This document shows positions 47,928-56,774 of a stretch of DNA of 64,000 nt, one piece after another. Within the stretch, counting starts at the first letter, position 1; the number at the start of each line of letters is the position of its first letter. The translations under genes and the position numbers were made by a program. The notes under the pieces are model-generated. The model ran no database searches. It saw nothing but the letters and a program-made list of their open reading frames with translations, and was not told the DNA's origin. Where the stretch lies: NCBI GenBank assembly GCA_943789165.1, contig CALSTB010000003.1, positions 455,454-519,453 of the forward strand, read 5' to 3'. This DNA is from an uncultured Bacteroidia bacterium (GTDB lineage Bacteria > Bacteroidota > Bacteroidia > NS11-12g > UBA9320).

Positions 47928-48236
47928 ATGAGAAAAGTATTAATTGGTATTATTCTGTTTGCCTTATTAGCCATTATTACCAATCCTAGCGAGGATAAAC
48001 ATAAGGAAGCAGCAAAAAGAGAATTTGAAAAGACTCTTGATAAAGAATTGGGTGTTAATGGAGAATTTTTAAGTACGACATTCTCTTTAGAAGGTAAACC
48101 ATTAGGAACGCTAATAGAAAGAGAAAACCAATATCTTTATTCTACCACGATTTTACACGTTGGTGCAGAGAAGGTAATTGTGGGTTACGGGTTTTTTGGT
48201 TTTGTAATCATAAATCAAAACGCACTAAGAGAGTAA
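47928..48236 (+). CDS. Small membrane-anchored protein (DUF4359-like)
   Basis: The 102-residue product starts at ATG 47928, four bases after attR. It has one N-terminal hydrophobic segment (LIGIILFALLAIITNPSED) and a small folded domain (GYGFFGFVII near the end). The ITNPSEDKHKEAAK segment resembles DUF4359 proteins. Before integration this gene lay just downstream of tRNA-Pro. Its 3' end overlaps rdgB by 12 bases. Confidence 0.6.
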   Translation: MRKVLIGIILFALLAIITNPSEDKHKEAAKREFEKTLDKELGVNGEFLSTTFSLEGKPLGTLIERENQYLYSTTILHVGAEKVIVGYGFFGFVIINQNALRE

Positions 48237-48806
48237 AAACTCAATCATCTGTTGGATGGCTTTACCTCGATGGCTTAAAGCATTTTTTTGTTGAGACTCC
48301 ATCTCAGCAAATGTTTGGTCATAACCATTTGGAATAAAAATTGGGTCATAACCAAAGCCAAATTCTCCTCGGAGTTGGTCTATAATAACGCCCTTTGCTA
48401 TTCCTTTAAAATAAACGTGCTGATCTTCCCAAAAAAGTGAGATAACCGTTTTAAACTGAGCACTTTTATCGGTATGGTTTGATAGGTTTTGTATCAATAA
48501 AGACATGTTGTCTTTGTCATTCTTCTTATGACCAGCATACCTTGCCGAATATACCCCTGGTTCGCCTTTTAAAGCATGTACTTCAAGCCCTGTATCATCG
48601 CTAAACACATTACAACCAAGTAGGTTGTAGACGTAAGACGACTTGATCAAGGCATTTTGCTCCAGAGTCTCACCGGTTTCTGGAATATCTTCATGAATCC
48701 CTACATCCGACAAGGTTTTAATCACAAAAGCATCACCCAAAAGGTTTTGAATTTCTTTGGCTTTATGTGCGTTATGTGTGGCAAAAACAATTTCTTTCTT
48801 TTTCAT
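48225..48806 (-). CDS. rdgB: Non-canonical purine NTP pyrophosphatase, RdgB/HAM1 family
   Basis: The 193-residue enzyme hydrolyses ITP, dITP and XTP and so keeps them out of nucleic acids. The family motifs are FATHNAHKAKEIQNLLG, SDDTGLEVHALKGEPGVYSARYAG, GEFGFGYDPIFIPNG and SHRGKAI. Length is normal. Its ATG overlaps the stop of the upstream ridA gene, so the two form a unit. Confidence 0.94.
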   Translation of the reverse strand: MKKKEIVFATHNAHKAKEIQNLLGDAFVIKTLSDVGIHEDIPETGETLEQNALIKSSYVYNLLGCNVFSDDTGLEVHALKGEPGVYSARYAGHKKNDKDNMSLLIQNLSNHTDKSAQFKTVISLFWEDQHVYFKGIAKGVIIDQLRGEFGFGYDPIFIPNGYDQTFAEMESQQKNALSHRGKAIQQMIEFLLS

Positions 48807-49297
48807 TGTTTTACAGCAATTACGCTAATTTCAACATTCACATTTTTAGGTAAAGTCTTTACCGCAACCGCTTCTCTGGCAGGAGGGTTTTTAGTGAAAT
48901 ATTCGGCATAGACTTTATTTACCTCTGCATAATCATCCATAGACGCCATGAAGATACTTACCTTAACAACGTCATCGTAGTCACAACCAGCAGCGTTGAG
49001 AACTGCACCCACGTTCTTCAAGACTTGGTGCGTTTCTAGCTGAATACTATCTAAAACCAGCTCATTTGTTTTTGGGTTGATGGCAATTTGTCCAGAGCAA
49101 TATAAGGTGTTTTCCACCATTACAGCTTGACTATACGGGCCAATCGCCTGTGGTGCATCTGTTGTTTGAATGATTTTTTTTGTTGTTTCCATTTGTTCTT
49201 GATTTGCATTTGTATTTTTGTCACAACCCGTAGCGCATGAGGATAGCCATAGTAGGATCAGTAAATAGAATTGAGGAGTTAAAAGAGAAGGTTTCAT
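48803..49297 (-). CDS. RidA family protein with lipoprotein-type leader
   Basis: RidA proteins hydrolyse reactive imines/enamines from PLP enzymes. The core reads IIQTTDAPQAIGPYSQAVMV, LYCSGQIAINPKT, ACDYDDVVKVSIF-like and PPAREAVAVKTLPKNVNVEISVIA with the conserved Arg. The full frame (164 residues) begins with a hydrophobic leader and lipobox (LLILLWLSSC), unusual because most RidA proteins are cytosolic. Starting at Met36 (ATG 49192) would give the standard form. If the long form is used, its 5' end overlaps the divergent gene at 49237 by 61 bases. Confidence 0.85.
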   Translation of the reverse strand: MKPSLLTPQFYLLILLWLSSCATGCDKNTNANQEQMETTKKIIQTTDAPQAIGPYSQAVMVENTLYCSGQIAINPKTNELVLDSIQLETHQVLKNVGAVLNAAGCDYDDVVKVSIFMASMDDYAEVNKVYAEYFTKNPPAREAVAVKTLPKNVNVEISVIAVKQ

Positions 49298-49905
49298 CTA
49301 CTCATGAGTTGATAGAAGTCAAAAATAACCAATTTGAAGGGTTTGATTTAATCTTTGACTTAAGTTTCGATGAGCAAAATAATGGCTTAAATAAGTATAA
49401 AGATCTAGGCAATATTCCAGTTGTCATATGTGCGGTTAATCAAACAATTGAAGAGGTTTTAGCGCTTCAAAAAGAATCCGTAAACTGCAAAGTGTATGGT
49501 ATGAATACATTGCCAACCTTTATTAATAGAGAGCTGGCAGAAATGACGGCGTTAAGCGAAAGTGACAGAAGCGTTGCGGAAGACGTATTTAACGCATTAG
49601 AATGGCCTATAAAGTGGGTAGAAAGCAGGGTTGGAATGGTGACGCCACGAATTGTGTGCATGATCATTAATGAGGCTTATTATACTTTACAAGAAGGCAC
49701 AGCAACCAAAGAAGACATTAATGTAGGAATGAAACTTGGCACAGCCTATCCAAAAGGACCCTTTGAATGGGCAGAGGAAATGGGTGTTGCAACAGTTTAC
49801 CACATGTTAGAAGCAATCTATAACGACACAAAAGATGAGTGTTACAAAGTGTGTCCATTGCTCAAACAAGAGCATTTACAAAGTCAATTAGCGCTCCAAA
49901 ATTGA
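49237..49905 (+). CDS. 3-hydroxyacyl-CoA dehydrogenase C-terminal-domain protein
   Basis: The 222-residue protein has a short, degenerate N-terminal part (MRIAIVGSVNRIEELKEKV) and a clear 3HCDH C-terminal domain (WVESRVGMVTPRIVCMIINEAYYTLQEGTATKEDINVGMKLGTAYPKGPFEWAEEMG). It is shorter than full 3HCDH enzymes (about 280-300), and the NAD site is poorly conserved. Dehydrogenase activity is uncertain. It leads an operon with an acyltransferase and a DNA repair methyltransferase. Confidence 0.8.
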   Translation: MRIAIVGSVNRIEELKEKVSSTHELIEVKNNQFEGFDLIFDLSFDEQNNGLNKYKDLGNIPVVICAVNQTIEEVLALQKESVNCKVYGMNTLPTFINRELAEMTALSESDRSVAEDVFNALEWPIKWVESRVGMVTPRIVCMIINEAYYTLQEGTATKEDINVGMKLGTAYPKGPFEWAEEMGVATVYHMLEAIYNDTKDECYKVCPLLKQEHLQSQLALQN

Positions 49906-50459
49906 GGCGGCTTTATGTATTTTTCTTCAAGCTTTTCGGCTGGAAGATTGAGGTTGATTGGCCGATTCCATACAAAAAGTATTTATTGGTTGTCGCACCA
50001 CATACGAGCAACTGGGATTTCCTTGTTGGCTTATGTTCAAGAGCTGTGCTTCAGTTTAATCCACGCTACGTCGCAAAGAAAGAACTTTTCGTTTGGCCTA
50101 TTGGTTGGTTGTTTCGCAAGCTTGGGGGATACCCTGTAGAACGCAGTACAAACACCAATGTTGTTCAAAATGTAGTCGATATTTTCAATAAAGAAGAAGC
50201 GTTTATTCTAACGGTAACTCCAGAAGGAACAAGAAGCTATAACGATCACTGGAAAACAGGGTTTTACTTTATCGCTAAAGAAGCCAAGATTCCCATTGTT
50301 CCGGTAGCCTTTGATTATAAAACCAAAACCGTGTTTATGAAAACACCGATGTGGATGGACAAGCCTGTAGAGGATGTCATTTACGAGCTAAAAGCTTGGT
50401 ATAGCCAGTTTGAGGGAAAAAACCCAAGCGATGGAGTCAAACATCCTGATGCACCGTGA
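49902..50459 (+). CDS. 1-acyl-glycerophosphate acyltransferase family (PlsC-type)
   Basis: The HxxxxD motif is APHTSNWDF and the second block is VTPEGTRS, with GFYFIAKEAKIPIVPVAFDY following; both are diagnostic of glycerolipid acyltransferases. The best start is TTG at 49902, overlapping the previous stop by 4 bases and giving 185 residues (MRRLYVFFFKLFGWKIEVDWP). No earlier ATG is convincing. It likely acts at the inner membrane on lipid precursors; the exact acceptor is not determinable. Confidence 0.85.
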   Translation: MRRLYVFFFKLFGWKIEVDWPIPYKKYLLVVAPHTSNWDFLVGLCSRAVLQFNPRYVAKKELFVWPIGWLFRKLGGYPVERSTNTNVVQNVVDIFNKEEAFILTVTPEGTRSYNDHWKTGFYFIAKEAKIPIVPVAFDYKTKTVFMKTPMWMDKPVEDVIYELKAWYSQFEGKNPSDGVKHPDAP

Positions 50460-50923
50460 AAACCAGTTATTTTGAATCAGCACTGGGTTGGCTTGAAATC
50501 AGAGAATCAAGCAAAGGAATAGCTCAGGTAAATTTTATTGACCAACCGCCATTCCACACAGTTTCATCAAAGAACTCAACAGGAGTACAACACCTCTTAG
50601 ACTATTTTAACGAGAAAAAGGACTGTGTTAATGCGGTATTTGACTTACAGGGAACAGCGTTTCAAAAGAAGGTTTGGAGAAAGCTGAAGGAAATACCCTT
50701 TGGGACAACAATCGATTACGAAAGCTTGGCCAAAGAATTGGGAGGCATTCAGTTTACAAGAGCGGTGGCCAAGGCCAATAGTCAGAACCCAATACCCATT
50801 CTCATTCCATGTCACCGAGTTATAGGAAAGAGCGGAAGCCTGACAGGTTATTTGGGGGGTTTAGAAAAAAAAGAATGGCTCTTAAAACACGAAGGGGTCA
50901 TTACCCAAACATCGTTGTTCTAA
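50456..50923 (+). CDS. Methylated-DNA-protein-cysteine S-methyltransferase
   Basis: The 155-residue protein removes O6-methylguanine damage by transferring the methyl group to its own cysteine. The active-site block is ILIPCHRVIGKSG with PCHR, preceded by FQKKVWRKLKEIPFGTTIDYE and followed by TGYLGGLEKKEWLLKHE. It starts at GTG 50456, overlapping the acyltransferase stop. Ogt-type length. It is the third gene of the 49237 operon. Confidence 0.92.
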   Translation: MKTSYFESALGWLEIRESSKGIAQVNFIDQPPFHTVSSKNSTGVQHLLDYFNEKKDCVNAVFDLQGTAFQKKVWRKLKEIPFGTTIDYESLAKELGGIQFTRAVAKANSQNPIPILIPCHRVIGKSGSLTGYLGGLEKKEWLLKHEGVITQTSLF

Positions 50924-50939
50924 GAACCATTGACTGGAA

Positions 50940-52613
50940 TTAATACTTTACAAACTTGTTTACTGCCGTGGCACCGTCAGAGGTTTCGACCACGACGGAG
51001 TATATGCCTGGTGCGACAAGCGTTAGGTCTAAAGTGATATCTTCTGACAAACCAGGAGTGTTTTTAGAAGCCAACAAGGCACCAGAAACGCCATATAACG
51101 AAACCGTTTCCACCTCTTGGTTTGAACGAATATGCAAGGTGTTTTTCGCCGGATTTGGGTACACAACGAATTGACCAAAACCAACGGAAGCAATAGCACT
51201 ATTCCCTACAGTGTCATTGTTTGTTGTGGTAGTATCGTCACAAAAAATGGGCCATGGATCTTGTTCAATTCGGCCACCTTCTAAGAGGGTCTTGTTTTTA
51301 AATGCCGCAGTATTTGCTCCATATTTATATCCACGAAAAAGGGCATTTCCTTTTATCACAGCACCCTGTTTTGCGATGCCATTCGCATTGATTGGGTTGA
51401 CATAACTCCAAACAATGTTCTCGTTATTATCAATTTCAAAAAGGTGGCCTTTTGTGCTTTCGGTTATCAGCATATTACCGTTTGGCAAAGGCTGTACACC
51501 AGACATGTTTACACTAAAGAAATCTTTTTTGTTTGGAGCAGTGTAACTCCAATCAGGAGTATTTGGTCCAAAAGGACCAGTACCATCAATCTTATATGAA
51601 CCATCTACATTGGTTGTAGGACTTATCATGTCAATAGAAGAATATTCACGAGCACCACCATTGTTGAAGAATATGATTTTTCCAGCATTGGTGTAGCCTT
51701 TTGGTATCCATTGCGCATCGTGTTGTTTAAAGCTGACTTGGTCGATGGCAGCACCGCGTTTGTACGCACTTGGGTTACCATATCGGTATATGATATCGCC
51801 ACCCATATCTTGCTCACCACCGATGTGTCCCTGACTTTCCGTGTCAGTGGTGCTGTGGTCAATTATGTATAGTTCACTAAATGCGTGACAACTAATGATT
51901 ATTTGATCTAGATCCGCATTGTAGTCAATAGAATTAAAATGCAACCAATCTCTTTCGTTTGATATAAATGCAGAGTTAAAGTCTAATAGTTCTGGGTGTT
52001 CGGAAACCTTCCCATAGTTCTTCACATTCGAGTTGTAGTCTTGAACAATGTGGTTCATGGATGACCAAGACCAAACAATAGTACCACCACTGCCAGAACT
52101 TGGTTTTATTTCCCAAATCACTTCTTCCCACGTATCTTCCAACATGATGTTTGGGTTTTTTCCAGCATCTAGTGCTTCTGCACGAGAAACGAATTTCCAC
52201 ACCAATACCAAGATGTTTCCATTTGGTAAAAGTTCAATATCGTGATGCTGAGAAAAAGAATCAGTGGTAAGGTCCATGTACCAAACTAGGTCACCGTTCC
52301 AGTCATATTCTTCAAGACGACCACCATTACCACCAGCGATGTCAAATGTTGGGTTGTCGACATGAGCGGTGCGCAACAAATTGCCATTGGGTTTTAAATA
52401 CGCAATGGCACCAGGGCGGTAGTCGCTTTGCCAGGTATTCACAATGTGACCGCAATTGTTAATTAAATAGGTTTCGGTTGATGAAAATGGAGAAAACAAC
52501 GAGTAAGCATCAAAAGAGCTACTGTCATAATGAGTTAAGCCAACGGTTGGTTGTTGGCCAAACGAAAGTGTTGCAAAAAAGCCAAGAGTTAAAGTTAAAA
52601 AAATGCGTTTCAT
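50940..52613 (-). CDS. Secreted aryl-sulfate sulfotransferase-like protein with T9SS type A sorting domain
   Basis: The 557-residue protein has a signal peptide (IFLTLTLGFFATLSFGQ) and a six-bladed propeller-like body typical of the ASST family (ETYLINNCGHIVNTW, QHHDIELLPNGNILVLVW, DWLHFNSIDYNADLDQI, GNMLITESTKGHLFEID). A type A sorting domain (VVYPNPAKNTLHIRS to VNKFVKY) ends it. ASST enzymes move sulfate between phenolic compounds using active-site His residues. Several His are present but I have not matched each catalytic position. Confidence 0.85.
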   Translation of the reverse strand: MKRIFLTLTLGFFATLSFGQQPTVGLTHYDSSSFDAYSLFSPFSSTETYLINNCGHIVNTWQSDYRPGAIAYLKPNGNLLRTAHVDNPTFDIAGGNGGRLEEYDWNGDLVWYMDLTTDSFSQHHDIELLPNGNILVLVWKFVSRAEALDAGKNPNIMLEDTWEEVIWEIKPSSGSGGTIVWSWSSMNHIVQDYNSNVKNYGKVSEHPELLDFNSAFISNERDWLHFNSIDYNADLDQIIISCHAFSELYIIDHSTTDTESQGHIGGEQDMGGDIIYRYGNPSAYKRGAAIDQVSFKQHDAQWIPKGYTNAGKIIFFNNGGAREYSSIDMISPTTNVDGSYKIDGTGPFGPNTPDWSYTAPNKKDFFSVNMSGVQPLPNGNMLITESTKGHLFEIDNNENIVWSYVNPINANGIAKQGAVIKGNALFRGYKYGANTAAFKNKTLLEGGRIEQDPWPIFCDDTTTTNNDTVGNSAIASVGFGQFVVYPNPAKNTLHIRSNQEVETVSLYGVSGALLASKNTPGLSEDITLDLTLVAPGIYSVVVETSDGATAVNKFVKY

Positions 52614-52910
52614 TAAATTGAATTAGGGTTAATAATACGGAACGAACGAAGCCTTGTTTATCGTAGTATATCCAAGCGGTAATATTTATACAAAACGCCC
52701 AATTCCAGCGCATTTAACTAAACACACCCCTTGTTTTAGTGATATTTTGAAACATTATTTTAATTGTTGGGTTAAGAATACTTTTAGATAACTAGTCTGG
52801 TTAGATGGTGTTTGCATCACAGGAAAGGACAAAAAGCAATCTATAGGTAAAAATAGAAGTGTATTATTGAAAGACGTGTCAGGAAAACAACGGTTCAAAT
52901 TCTAAGAAAT
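52614..52910. other. Intergenic region between divergent genes
   Basis: These 297 bases separate the arylsulfotransferase and thioredoxin genes, which diverge. They hold the two promoters presumably, but no clear TAnnTTTG pair, repeat or RNA gene is evident. Confidence 0.5.
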
Positions 52911-53330
52911 ATGAGACAAAAAGGGTTAATAATTGCGACACTATTGGTTGTCACACTAATACTGGGAGCGTGTAATGATAAAGAAGCCATCGTGGATACC
53001 CAAACAAACAGCTTGGTTGACATAACGTCTCAAGAACAGTTTGACAACGAAATAGAAACAGGTGTTGCCATGATCTTTTTTCATGCTTCTTGGTGTACAC
53101 GTTGTGCTGCGCAAAGACCAGCAGTGGAAACCGTGTCAGAAGAAACGACGTTTGTAGATGTCTTTTTTGGAGAAGTGGAATTTGAAGACTTCCCAGACTT
53201 GGTTAAGGATAGGGGTGTACAAGGTTTCCCGACTATTATCATTTACAAAGACAACGTAGAACAAAAACGGTTTACGGGTCAAGGGCACTCTGAAGAAGAG
53301 ATTAGGTCGGCACTAAACGGTGTTTTGTAG
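52911..53330 (+). CDS. Thioredoxin-fold lipoprotein
   Basis: The 139-residue protein has a lipobox (LILGAC) and a thioredoxin domain with active site HASWCTRC (CTRC, not the usual CGPC) and cis-proline loop GVQGFPTIIIYKD. It should act in the periplasm as a disulfide reductase or small redox sensor. It converges on the TPR gene with a gap of 8 bases. Confidence 0.88.
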   Translation: MRQKGLIIATLLVVTLILGACNDKEAIVDTQTNSLVDITSQEQFDNEIETGVAMIFFHASWCTRCAAQRPAVETVSEETTFVDVFFGEVEFEDFPDLVKDRGVQGFPTIIIYKDNVEQKRFTGQGHSEEEIRSALNGVL

Positions 53331-53338
53331 ACGTGAAA

Positions 53339-55189
53339 TTATGGGGCTGAGTTTAATTCAGTCTTGTGTGCTTCTTTGAGTAGTTTATACCTCTTTCTGG
53401 CGTCTACCACAAACAGACTTGAATTGTATTCAAAAATGATGCGCTCATAGATTTTAATCGCATCCAAAGGTTGGTTCATTTTATATTCATACAGTTTAGC
53501 CAAGCTATACAGAGCGTTATCGGCCAAAATATCATCACTGAAATAGGTGAAGACATTTTTATAATACTCTTCAGCCTTTGTATAGTTTCGTTGCTTTTCA
53601 AAGATCTGCGCCTTGGTATAGTAGATTTCGTCTTCTAAAGCGTGTTTGGGGTATTTAAATGGCAATTGGTTCAGTTCTGTCAAACTCTCTTCCAATTTGT
53701 TTTGAAACAACAATAATTGCGCGTGAGCAAAGGCCGCCATCGCATCAGTAGAACTGTCCAAACCGGTGTTATCTTTAATAAGTAAAGAAAGCTCTATAGC
53801 GTTGTTTGAAATCAATTGTGACGTGGCCGTTTTTAACACATCCAACTGATCTTTCGACCAATCAAAATCTCCTTGAAAATAGGATAACCGAGCATTTCTA
53901 AACTTAGCCTCTTGACCAAGAGGGTCTTCTTTAAACTCTTTATCAACCTGCCCGTAATACAAGGTCGCTTCCCAAACCTCATTGCGCATAAGCATTGCGT
54001 CACCTAGTGTTAATTTATACCAACCACGGGTTTTTTGCTGAAGCCGAGGCATCTCCACGAGGGATTCTAAAAGGGCGACACCTTTGTCGAGGTCGTGGCT
54101 ATAATAGATATAGATATCCGCCAACTGCTTCATGCTTGGTGCGGTTTGTGGGTTTTGTCCAAACTGGTTTAGAACGGTGTGGTATCTAGAAATCAACAGA
54201 GACAAGTCCTCAGGTGTATATTGCCCGTTTTCTACAACCAGGTAATAGTTTGTTTGTAGACTTCCCATCTTGGCGTTGAGGTAAAAATAGCCGTCTTCAC
54301 CAAATTCAACAATCTTGTCGAAACACTTTATGGCAATGGGGTAGTTTTTGTTGGACAGACAAATATTTGCTAGGTCAATCAGGTTTTTACCTTCAGTTTT
54401 ATTCCTTTTGTCCATGGCGCTAGCTTGGCGAAAGGCGGCATTAAAACTCTTTTGCTGTACATATACCCAAAGGAGCAATTCGTCGAACACAGATTTCTCT
54501 GGATATTTCTGAACATAAATAGACGCCTTTTCTTGCAGGTAGTCGATTTTGGTATCGGTATCCACCAAATAAATCAGATTTGCCTTCATGGCTGGAAGTT
54601 CAGAAGCATCGTAGTTTAATACCAACAAACACTCATTGATCAGCGACTCGTTTTCTTTGGTTATTTTATAAATGTCGATAAGGTTTTGCGCATAAAGCGT
54701 TGGGGCACCGCGAGATTTACGGGCTTTAAGTAAACACAGTTTGGCAAATTCGAACTCATTTCGGTTTAAAAAAGCACTCGACAATTGTTCTGGAAGAGAA
54801 AAAGTAGAAAAGCCGCCATTGTTCATTTTGTCAATGGTTTCATCGACTACATCGTTGTACAACTTCTTTTTGTCCTTATCCCTTTCTTGAAGCCCATAAA
54901 CATAACCAAGATCGACAGTATAAAGGGGTTTGTCTTGGAATCGCTTTACTTGTTTTGACACCATTTTTTCGGCGTCATCAACCAAGTTCTGTTTGAGCAA
55001 ACAAGCTAAATAGTTTTGGTAGATATAAACAGACTCCTCGTTTTTTTTGTGGAGCTTTTTGTAGAGGATTTCAGCTTTGTCGTATTCTTCGTTAAAGAAA
55101 AACTGAGCTGCCAACTCTTCATCTGCCTCTTGGGCAAAAGTGATGGAAGCAAGTGAACCAAATAATAAGAATAGAATTAAGCGCATCAT
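53339..55189 (-). CDS. Secreted tetratricopeptide-repeat protein
   Basis: The 616-residue product starts at ATG 55189 (or 55186) with a signal MRLILFLLFGSLASITFAQ. It then has at least six TPR units spread over the length (LAAQFFFNEEYDKAEILYKKL, ANICLSNKNYPIAIKCFDKIVE, EEYYKNVFTYFSDDILADNALYSLAKLYEYKMNQPLDAIKIYERI). TPR arrays bind partner proteins; the partner is not known. The longer frame to 55312 lacks a signal and overlaps the 55300 gene. Confidence 0.85.
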   Translation of the reverse strand: MMRLILFLLFGSLASITFAQEADEELAAQFFFNEEYDKAEILYKKLHKKNEESVYIYQNYLACLLKQNLVDDAEKMVSKQVKRFQDKPLYTVDLGYVYGLQERDKDKKKLYNDVVDETIDKMNNGGFSTFSLPEQLSSAFLNRNEFEFAKLCLLKARKSRGAPTLYAQNLIDIYKITKENESLINECLLVLNYDASELPAMKANLIYLVDTDTKIDYLQEKASIYVQKYPEKSVFDELLLWVYVQQKSFNAAFRQASAMDKRNKTEGKNLIDLANICLSNKNYPIAIKCFDKIVEFGEDGYFYLNAKMGSLQTNYYLVVENGQYTPEDLSLLISRYHTVLNQFGQNPQTAPSMKQLADIYIYYSHDLDKGVALLESLVEMPRLQQKTRGWYKLTLGDAMLMRNEVWEATLYYGQVDKEFKEDPLGQEAKFRNARLSYFQGDFDWSKDQLDVLKTATSQLISNNAIELSLLIKDNTGLDSSTDAMAAFAHAQLLLFQNKLEESLTELNQLPFKYPKHALEDEIYYTKAQIFEKQRNYTKAEEYYKNVFTYFSDDILADNALYSLAKLYEYKMNQPLDAIKIYERIIFEYNSSLFVVDARKRYKLLKEAHKTELNSAP

Positions 55190-55299
55190 GGCAAATTTAT
55201 CCCTAAAACAACGATTAGGTAAACAATTTTGTTGTTTTGGTGATGTGAATCGACCAGCGCACCATTGAATTACGTAGTTTCGCCCTAAAAGCACAGAAC

Positions 55300-55677
55300 A
55301 TGAGTAAAACAAAGACTTTGGGAATGGTCATAATCGTATCGTTGGTAATGGTTGTTACAGGCTGTAATAAAAAAGATGACCCTAGACAGATGGTTTATAA
55401 GGCGTGGAACATCGAACAAGTTCAAATGGAAGGAGAAGAAGTTGGACAGGAGGCAACACGAAATACGAATGTGATAGAATTTACGGAAAAAGGCATCGTA
55501 AAATTGATTGAAGGTGAAAGTGAAATCAGCGGGACGTTTCAAATGAATGAAGCGGCCAATAGCATAACAATTGTGATGGACGGAAGTTGCGACGTGTTTA
55601 CGATATCTGATTTAACAGAGACATCTATGACGTTGAATTTGGGGGAGGATAGAATGGTTTTAAAAGCAAAAGAATAG
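55300..55677 (+). CDS. Small lipocalin-like lipoprotein
   Basis: The 125-residue protein has a lipobox (MVVTGC) and a short beta-barrel-like body (VYKAWNIEQVQME, NVIEFTEKGIVKL, ISGTFQMNEAANSITIVMDG). The form resembles lipocalin-like lipoproteins of Bacteroidota, whose function is generally unknown. It precedes the BON/SH3 gene by 3 bases. Confidence 0.7.
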   Translation: MSKTKTLGMVIIVSLVMVVTGCNKKDDPRQMVYKAWNIEQVQMEGEEVGQEATRNTNVIEFTEKGIVKLIEGESEISGTFQMNEAANSITIVMDGSCDVFTISDLTETSMTLNLGEDRMVLKAKE

Positions 55678-55680
55678 AGT

Positions 55681-56145
55681 ATGGGATTATTTGATTCATT
55701 TAAAAAGAAAGCGAATAAAAAAACGGAGGCCTTAAACCCTTTGTTTACAGCGTTAGAAAAGGCAAATTTTGGCATTCAAGACATGCAGGTTGTAAACGAA
55801 CAGGGAAACGCTACTGTATCAGGTCATATTGACGATGGGGCGATTTTAGAACAGGTGAATGCTTTTTTAGAAGCCCAACCGAATGTTGACAGTATTTCAA
55901 ACAACATAGAAGTATCTGACATCAGTGCTCAGGGCAAAAAATGTAAAGTGGCTACAAAAGGGAGCAACTTAAATGTACGCGCAGGAGCAAGCACAACAGA
56001 CGACATCGTTGGTCGGTTTTCACAGGGCTCAGAAGTATTGTTGGTACGACGATATAACAGCACATGGCATCAAGTACGTGGCATGGGCATCAAAGGAAAA
56101 GAGATTGAGGGCTACTGTCATACCGACTATCTAAACGCCTTGTAG
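55681..56145 (+). CDS. BON-domain plus SH3-domain protein
   Basis: The 154-residue protein has a basic N-terminus and a BON-like domain (residues ~35-85, ATVSGHIDDGAILEQVNAFL and NVDSISNNIEV). A bacterial SH3 domain follows (~95-150: SNLNVRAGASTTDDIVGRFSQGSEVLLVRR, EGYCHTDYLN). BON binds membranes or phospholipid; SH3b binds peptidoglycan or peptides. It lacks a signal peptide, so it may be cytosolic or attached. An RBS-like AATAGAG lies just before the ATG. Confidence 0.82.
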   Translation: MGLFDSFKKKANKKTEALNPLFTALEKANFGIQDMQVVNEQGNATVSGHIDDGAILEQVNAFLEAQPNVDSISNNIEVSDISAQGKKCKVATKGSNLNVRAGASTTDDIVGRFSQGSEVLLVRRYNSTWHQVRGMGIKGKEIEGYCHTDYLNAL

Positions 56146-56197
56146 TCATTGATGTGTAACAAAACCAGCAAGTCTGTCAGAAAAGGCGATTTGGAAT

Positions 56198-56205
56198 TAG
56201 TTTTG
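56198..56205 (+). promoter_or_regulatory. Candidate ssrA promoter -7 box
   Basis: TAGTTTTG matches TAnnTTTG and lies 27 bases before the mature tmRNA 5' end, a usual leader for an RNA trimmed by RNase P. The -33 partner is weak. Confidence 0.45.
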
Positions 56206-56231
56206 TAATAAGATAAATATCTGATAATTGA

Positions 56232-56602
56232 GGGGCTGACTGGATTTGACGGGATGGCTAATTAACAGGTAAGCATGTAGAGCGTTGAAGGCATTGCTCT
56301 TTAATCTAAACCTTCAAACACATAAAAGGCGAGTCTAACTACGCTATGGCTGCTTAATCTTAGAGATTAAACAAATACCATCCGCTCTCCGTTGCTTTGT
56401 TTGGGCTGCGACGGGTTAAGAGCGGTCGAAATGCCTGGATATTCAGTTGTACCGTCTGCGCGCGGCTGTCTTATTAGCAGAATAAGGGTAAAATTTGGCC
56501 TGTACCTAGCCTAGTTTGCCTCGAAAACAATAGGTAATAAACATGTAGAAAGCTTGATTTAATTCCTTCTCCGGACCCGGGTTCGACTCCCGGCAGCTCC
56601 AC
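56232..56602 (+). ncRNA. ssrA: tmRNA (transfer-messenger RNA)
   Basis: The 5' end GGGGCTGACTGGATTTGACG and the 3' end CGGGTTCGACTCCCGGCAGC form the tRNA-like domain. The tag frame at 56328-56357 reads GESNYAMAA then TAA, a Bacteroidota-type tag. tmRNA rescues stalled ribosomes with SmpB. CCA is not encoded. The 3' end serves as the attachment site of element 2, whose integrase follows 170 bases later. Confidence 0.95.
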
Positions 56603-56606
56603 TTAT

Positions 56607-56640
56607 AAAGGTTTCGATTTATTTCGGAACCTTTCTTTTT
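56607..56640 (+). terminator. Rho-independent terminator after ssrA
   Basis: AAAGGTTTC at 56607-56615 pairs with GGAACCTTT at 56626-56634 (one G-T or mismatch), followed by a T-rich tract to 56640. Confidence 0.75.
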
Positions 56641-56774
56641 GTTTCAAAACCACCTATATCAAAGGGTTTGCAAATATTGTTCTTTATATTCGTTTCGAAT
56701 TTATTTCAATTTAAACACAAAATGTTTCACTATTGCTTCACCAATAGGGGCGTTTTTTAAAATAGGTGAAACAT

